Assembly: GCA_000376725.2 (NCBI GenBank) | Contig: KZ308166.1 | Coordinates: forward strand, 1,071,714-1,135,713 | Length of the DNA: 64,000 bases | Origin: Ladona fulva | Lineage: Eukaryota; Arthropoda; Insecta; Odonata; Libellulidae | Direction of reading: 5' to 3' | In this document: positions 59,768 through 64,000 of the stretch, in pieces | Layout of the letters: each line of letters opens with the position of its first letter | Position numbering within the stretch: position 1 is the stretch's first letter | Program-made: the position numbers and the translations under genes | The notes under the pieces: model-generated | Told to the model about the DNA's origin: nothing | Seen by the model: the letters and a program-made list of their open reading frames with translations, nothing else | The model's database searches: none

Positions 59768-60480
59768 CTCCCATAATTATCTGTATCACATCCGTTGTGT
59801 GCAGCTACAAACTCACCACAGTCGACATTCTTTGAACAACTCACACCTCTCCACACATTTTTCGACCGTTTTACCTTCTCAAAATACGCGCATTGAATCA
59901 AAGGGAAGGCGAAAGTAAGAAGGAAGTGTCGTAAGGCGTCTTCGCGCAAGAAAGTCAGTTCGAGGCGGTGAGGAAGGCAGTAAATCCCCAGGGGAAGGGG
60001 TGCCACGGTTAAGGTGAGGAGTTGAGGACGATAAAGTGATGCGAAGATTTGCGGCTAAAAAAGAGCGAGAGAAAAGAAAGAAAGACGGCATAAGAAAGAA
60101 GGAAGAGCGACCAGAGAGGGCAAAACTGCGGCACAAAACAGAGCCTCGTAATTGCGGAGGATTTACTGCGAATGGCTGCGTATGCTGATTGAGATAGATT
60201 TCCAGAATATAAAAACCACGTGACGAGGCTTCTCGGAAAATCGAGCGTGGATCCGCATCCCCGTCCTTTATGTCACACACACACTCTGCTGTCCTTCCTT
60301 TGCCAATCAACTCACTTGCCATCTCCAACGAACCCTTTGAGTACCCTCCCTGTATCAATATTCATCTCTGCTACGCAGCTTCCTTCCCTCTGAGGAATTT
60401 TATTTAACGAACCATAACCTACAAAAAAGCTTACTGCCGGGATACACCATTTGCTCGTGAAGAGGCATGCGGATGCACGG
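59768..60480. other. GC-elevated segment, function unknown
   Basis: Moderately GC-rich, with a purine-rich plus strand at 60050-60120 and long minus-strand frames (159 codons at 59879-60358; 94 codons at 59722-60006 in another frame). Mutually overlapping frames with Ser/Leu/Pro-rich translation and no domain suggest composition rather than coding. Confidence 0.4.
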
Positions 60481-61386
60481 CTATCTATCGGCTTTACGTT
60501 CTTTAGTTTAGATCGAAATATAGTCTCCAAATAGGCAATGAGAATTCTTGTAGAAAAATTTTTTGAGCTTATAAATTGAAGCTAAATTCCATAGTTCTGG
60601 GTAATCTGCGATTATTTTTCCCAGTCAAATATTGGAATGAAAGGCTAATGATGTGAGCTATGAATTTGTAATTTTATGAGAATATATTCAGCTATATTTG
60701 AAAATGAAAAGCAGTCAGTCTGAACGCCTCAAGGAAAACCAATGAGCATTCTCAAAATCAATTATCGCTTGCTGTTTTATGAGCTATCGCAGAGCTCCAC
60801 GTCCTCCACTAACGACAAAATAGCGTAAAGCTGTTTGTAAGGTTTGAATTCATGTGTATTTAAATGAAATTCAAAGAGCAATATTAATCGAAAGATAAAC
60901 AGGCCCGTAATATAAAAGACACAATTCAGTTCGAAGATATTTGTATTGCTTAAGCAAGTTAACCGTCTGTTTAGCTCAACTAACTCATTAACAATCTTGA
61001 AACTCACAGTCTTTGAGAGTAAAAAATACCGTGATGAGATAAAAAAGTATTGATATAGCGATGAACTTGAAGATTATTAATTGTTTTGGAAAAATGTGTG
61101 ATTAAACGAATCGTTTATTATGTATGATAATTCAAAACAGACATAATGAAATTATTTTTGAGTAAAGATAATTTCTTAAAATATAAAATAGTCGCAAGCT
61201 TTTAAGTTTTTGTAGATAATATATACAGCATACGTGCAAATATTTGCGCGGGATCTGCTAGTATATATAAAAAGTAATTACGTACAAATGGAATTCTACA
61301 ACGTCGATACTCGAATGGCTTTTTTATTAATTTCTTAATGACTGACTACATAAGTTAATAAGAGCCCAATCACGTCTTTTTAATAT
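60481..61386. other. AT-rich non-coding DNA
   Basis: No gene recognised. A hairpin followed by CTAG at 61233-61261 is listed separately. Confidence 0.55.
61233..61261 (+). mobile_element. Possible Helitron-like 3' terminus
   Basis: An 18-base hairpin, CGTGCAAATATTTGCGCG (61233-61250), is followed 7 bases later by CTAG (61258-61261) and then T. Helitron 3' ends typically have a short GC-capped hairpin about 10 bases before a terminal CTRR, inserted between A and T. The loop here is minimal and no 5' TC end was found, so the match may be chance. Confidence 0.25.
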
Positions 61387-62091
61387 ATGATGGGTTCGCT
61401 CATAGATATAAATAAGAATTTAATACAAAACTCAAATTTACTATCCCGAGCATATTTCATTCTTAACTTGCAAAAGGAGCTATCCTTAAGTCATTATTTC
61501 TGCTGCTGTTTGGAATTCTATCGCAAGAGGCACAAAACTCATGAATACTTCAACACCAAGGAGTCCGTCAATCCATATTCCGCGGATCAAATTCACGCAC
61601 AAAATAACCCTCCAAGTTTCTTCATCCCCAAAAACTCGGAAAAAACAAGAAAGCTGTCCATAATTTTCCCTCACTTTCCTAATTCTTCGCTCCCAAGACC
61701 AACAGATCACGAGTCCATCGAACGTGAAGACTTGCGATGGAAAATTGGTACAAAGCCACGTTTTCTTTTGCTCCCGCTCTACCGTGTGAACAATTACATT
61801 TCTGCCGTCGAGATTTTGAGTCGCGACTTGTGTAGCGAATCGAGTCGTGACTTTACGTCCAGCATGCAATGCTCTCATCCATCTCCACTCGTGGAGAAGT
61901 TGGCGGGAACGTGGTGCCCAGTTCCTATGAACGCATTCGCTTCCGTCGTCACGTGTGCGGACGTGGTTCAAAGTTATGGCGCCACGGTAGCAGGAGCGAT
62001 CACCCGACTACCCTCCCGCCTGTATTTTTTTTCATTCCCACCCATGCAAATGAACCCCTTCCCGTCCCCAGTCACCATTTTTTCCACGTAA
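61387..62091 (+). other. Longest open frame in the window (234 codons), unassigned
   Basis: Open from ATG 61387 to a stop at 62089-62091. The product is rich in Ser, Pro, Leu and Phe and has no signal peptide, membrane segment or domain that I can recognise. The C-terminal third lies in GC-richer DNA. A 161-codon frame on the opposite strand covers 61486-61971, and the first 100 bases are AT-rich. Length alone is modestly unusual for this base composition. It could be part of an unspliced read-through across an exon, an old element's frame, or chance. Confidence 0.15.
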
Positions 62092-64000
62092 AGGGAGGCT
62101 GTCTTCCTTTCCCCTCTAATGGGAGGAGAATTTCACGCATATTTCGCGCCTAAATCTCCAACAGTGAGAGGTGGAGCGTCTACTTTTTTCCAATTCATTC
62201 ATAAATCCGTTCGGAGGGAAAAATAAGAAAAACGTTCGTCTCGGAGTCATCTCACAGACGGCAGACAGGTATCAATGGCTGCAGTGTCCCTTACATCTCA
62301 ATCGGCCCCGGGGAACAGACAGTCGCCACGGCGTTAAAGCGTTAAACTCGCGCCGTTTTCTCCCATCGCTTGCGAAACAAGATGAAGTGCCACTGCCCCT
62401 GATGATCGGATAAACTGCGAGGTTAAAGCGGAGTTAATAATCAAGCTGGCGAGTTTTGAAAAAAAGGAAGGGATAACGCGCGGGACTGTTCCATACATGC
62501 TGGAACTGCAAAACGAGATGGCGCCAATATCTGCATGCGACGGGGGTGGACAGAGGGAGGCATTTAGCCGGGGAGGGAAGCCTTTTGAGTATTCAAGGAA
62601 TTGTTTGGCTAATAAAGGATCGAATACCTCATGTTGTTTGCCAATTAATGGCATTAAAGGTGATTCGGACGGACATAATAAGCTGTGCTTATTCTTGCTG
62701 AACGTTAACAAATAAGAATAACGATACGACACGCTATAACTTGACAGTAATCATAAATACATACATAAATATGACATAGGGGCTGAATACAAATGAACAT
62801 ATACTAGGTATCGGAGTTTATTTAGGATCGAAATATAATTTCAAGATGAAATGTCTCCTCCCTCAGCAGCTAATGAAAACAGTAATCAATATCTTTGACT
62901 TCCATTCAAATTTCTAATTGCGACACCCGATAATATCTAAAATCATTACGATCAATTTTCTAGCTTCTGCAAAGTAGGTACAAATCAATGAGCTTAGAGA
63001 ATACTATTCCGATAAATGACAATATGAATAACCCGCTCAATTATTAAATGAGAAAAATCGTTCCTAGATCAATTCATTGAAATATAATTTAATAAACGCA
63101 ATGTTGAACGTTTAAATTTAATATTCGCAATAAGGACTTTTAAAATAAAAGTAAAATTAAGTTTTGCTTTCTTTTATCCTACATCAAGAATTATCTTAAT
63201 GTCAAGAACAACATTAGGGTAATTATCAACTGTCGTATACCCCATACCTACTATAAAGTCTTTTCCATCGATTGTCCTATTCAGCAAGAGGGGGATCTAA
63301 AATAGTTATGAACATTCATAAAATTAATTAAAGGATATCAAATAAAGTAAATGAAAGATAAAGGAAAATGCGGTACCCTTCCAAATAAAGCTAAGAATTC
63401 TGTTCATGAAAGGCTGACAGCGATATTCTCCCCAAGTCATCCAACGTATGGTAAAAGTAGTTGAATTCCAAATTTCTGCAGCGGTTATTGCAAATTTTAC
63501 CTGAACGATGATTGCAGGTTTTATTTAAACTCTTCTCAAGGATTCATCCATTAGAGTGGTCATCCAAAATAATTCTTCAGACATGGCAACAATCAGACGC
63601 AACATACCTCTACCGATAAGTTTATTGGTTAGTCCTTCTCGTCCAAGTACATGTTGTATTTAAAATTCACTCTTCGACATGACTCCATCGAAATTAACAT
63701 AACCACTTCCATTCGCCAAAAAGACCAGCTAATGTTGGCAGGCAAAAAAATAGTACGAGCTTATGCAAATTCAGGAATTTCGGCAAATGTTTCCTACGTC
63801 AATCCAGAAAGCGAGAATCTTAAAGATAGGATAAAGAGGTGACGGTTGGAGTCATACCCGAAGCTCCGTAACATCCTCACCAAAAGGAACTAAAAAAAAC
63901 CCAGCTCGTTATGCCGTGCAAGGACGGTTTCTACGAAAGGAGCCCTCTTAAAAAAAAAACGTTTATTCCCTTCATTTCCTCCCGCGATGAGAAGAGATCA
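62092..64000. other. Non-coding DNA, GC-elevated up to about 62600, then AT-rich
   Basis: Frames up to 132 codons (62334-62732, minus) overlap plus-strand frames of similar length, without recognised domains. From 62750 to the end the DNA is AT-rich with only a 63-codon frame at 63651-63842. Confidence 0.5.

Noticed and set aside
1..64000. CRISPR arrays, operons, bacterial promoters or Shine-Dalgarno sites
   Set aside because: No spaced direct-repeat array and no clustered genes; the composition and SINE content are eukaryotic.
1..64000. Conserved insect microRNAs
   Set aside because: I looked by eye for let-7, miR-1, miR-9, miR-10, miR-124, miR-184 and bantam mature sequences and saw none; this is not a substitute for a real search.

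Overview
This window looks like AT-rich, non-coding nuclear DNA from an arthropod, most likely an insect with a large, repeat-loaded genome. The evidence is indirect: there are no operons, no dense ORFs, no ribosomal or canonical tRNA genes, and the open frames are short and scattered. Several tRNA-derived SINE families, hAT-type miniature transposons, a non-LTR reverse-transcriptase remnant and a Penelope-like foldback all point to a metazoan. The species cannot be named from the sequence. One ambiguous base (N at 30813) shows this is an assembled genome.

No complete protein-coding gene could be supported. The only protein homology recognised is the degenerate C-terminal end of a non-LTR retrotransposon ORF2 on the minus strand (31282-31695). 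Two weak candidates for host coding sequence are flagged: a GC-rich, codon-biased open frame ending near a splice-donor-like site at 57224-57412, and a 234-codon open frame at 61387-62091. Neither has a recognised domain.

Layout. 1-7.8 kb: AT-rich DNA with short tandem and hairpin repeats and one copy of a dispersed repeat (5.1 kb). 7.86-8.07 kb: a tRNA-like SINE flanked by a 12-bp target-site duplication, with its tRNA-like core inside a perfect 36-bp inverted repeat. 9.6-10.3 kb: an inverted-terminal-repeat element with a 179-bp hAT miniature transposon nested inside it. 10.5 and 48.0 kb: two copies, in opposite orientation, of a repeat rich in TCCCGG motifs. 14.6, 16.7, 19.1, 28.0, 36.8, 42.6, 48.7, 49.1 and 56.7 kb: tRNA-derived SINEs of at least three further families. 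13.9, 17.4, 22.7, 28.2, 39.9 and 50.7 kb: fragments of a family marked by CTACATAAATACC and GGCAGGGGGTG. 23.8-24.0 kb: a near-perfect 196-bp foldback whose right arm carries a hammerhead-ribozyme-like core. 31.3-31.7 kb: the reverse-transcriptase remnant. 59.5-59.8 kb: a 288-bp hAT miniature transposon with an 8-bp target duplication.

Islands of higher GC, often purine-rich, lie at about 8.9-9.3, 34.5-35.3, 40.4-41.1, 49.6-50.1, 54.0-54.6, 57.1-57.7, 59.9-60.4 and 61.8-62.6 kb. They are the best places to look for host regulatory DNA or 5' exons. The rest reads as intergenic or intronic DNA shaped by old transposon insertions. The most notable structures are the foldback with the hammerhead-like core and the SINE whose tRNA-like domain sits on a very long stem.
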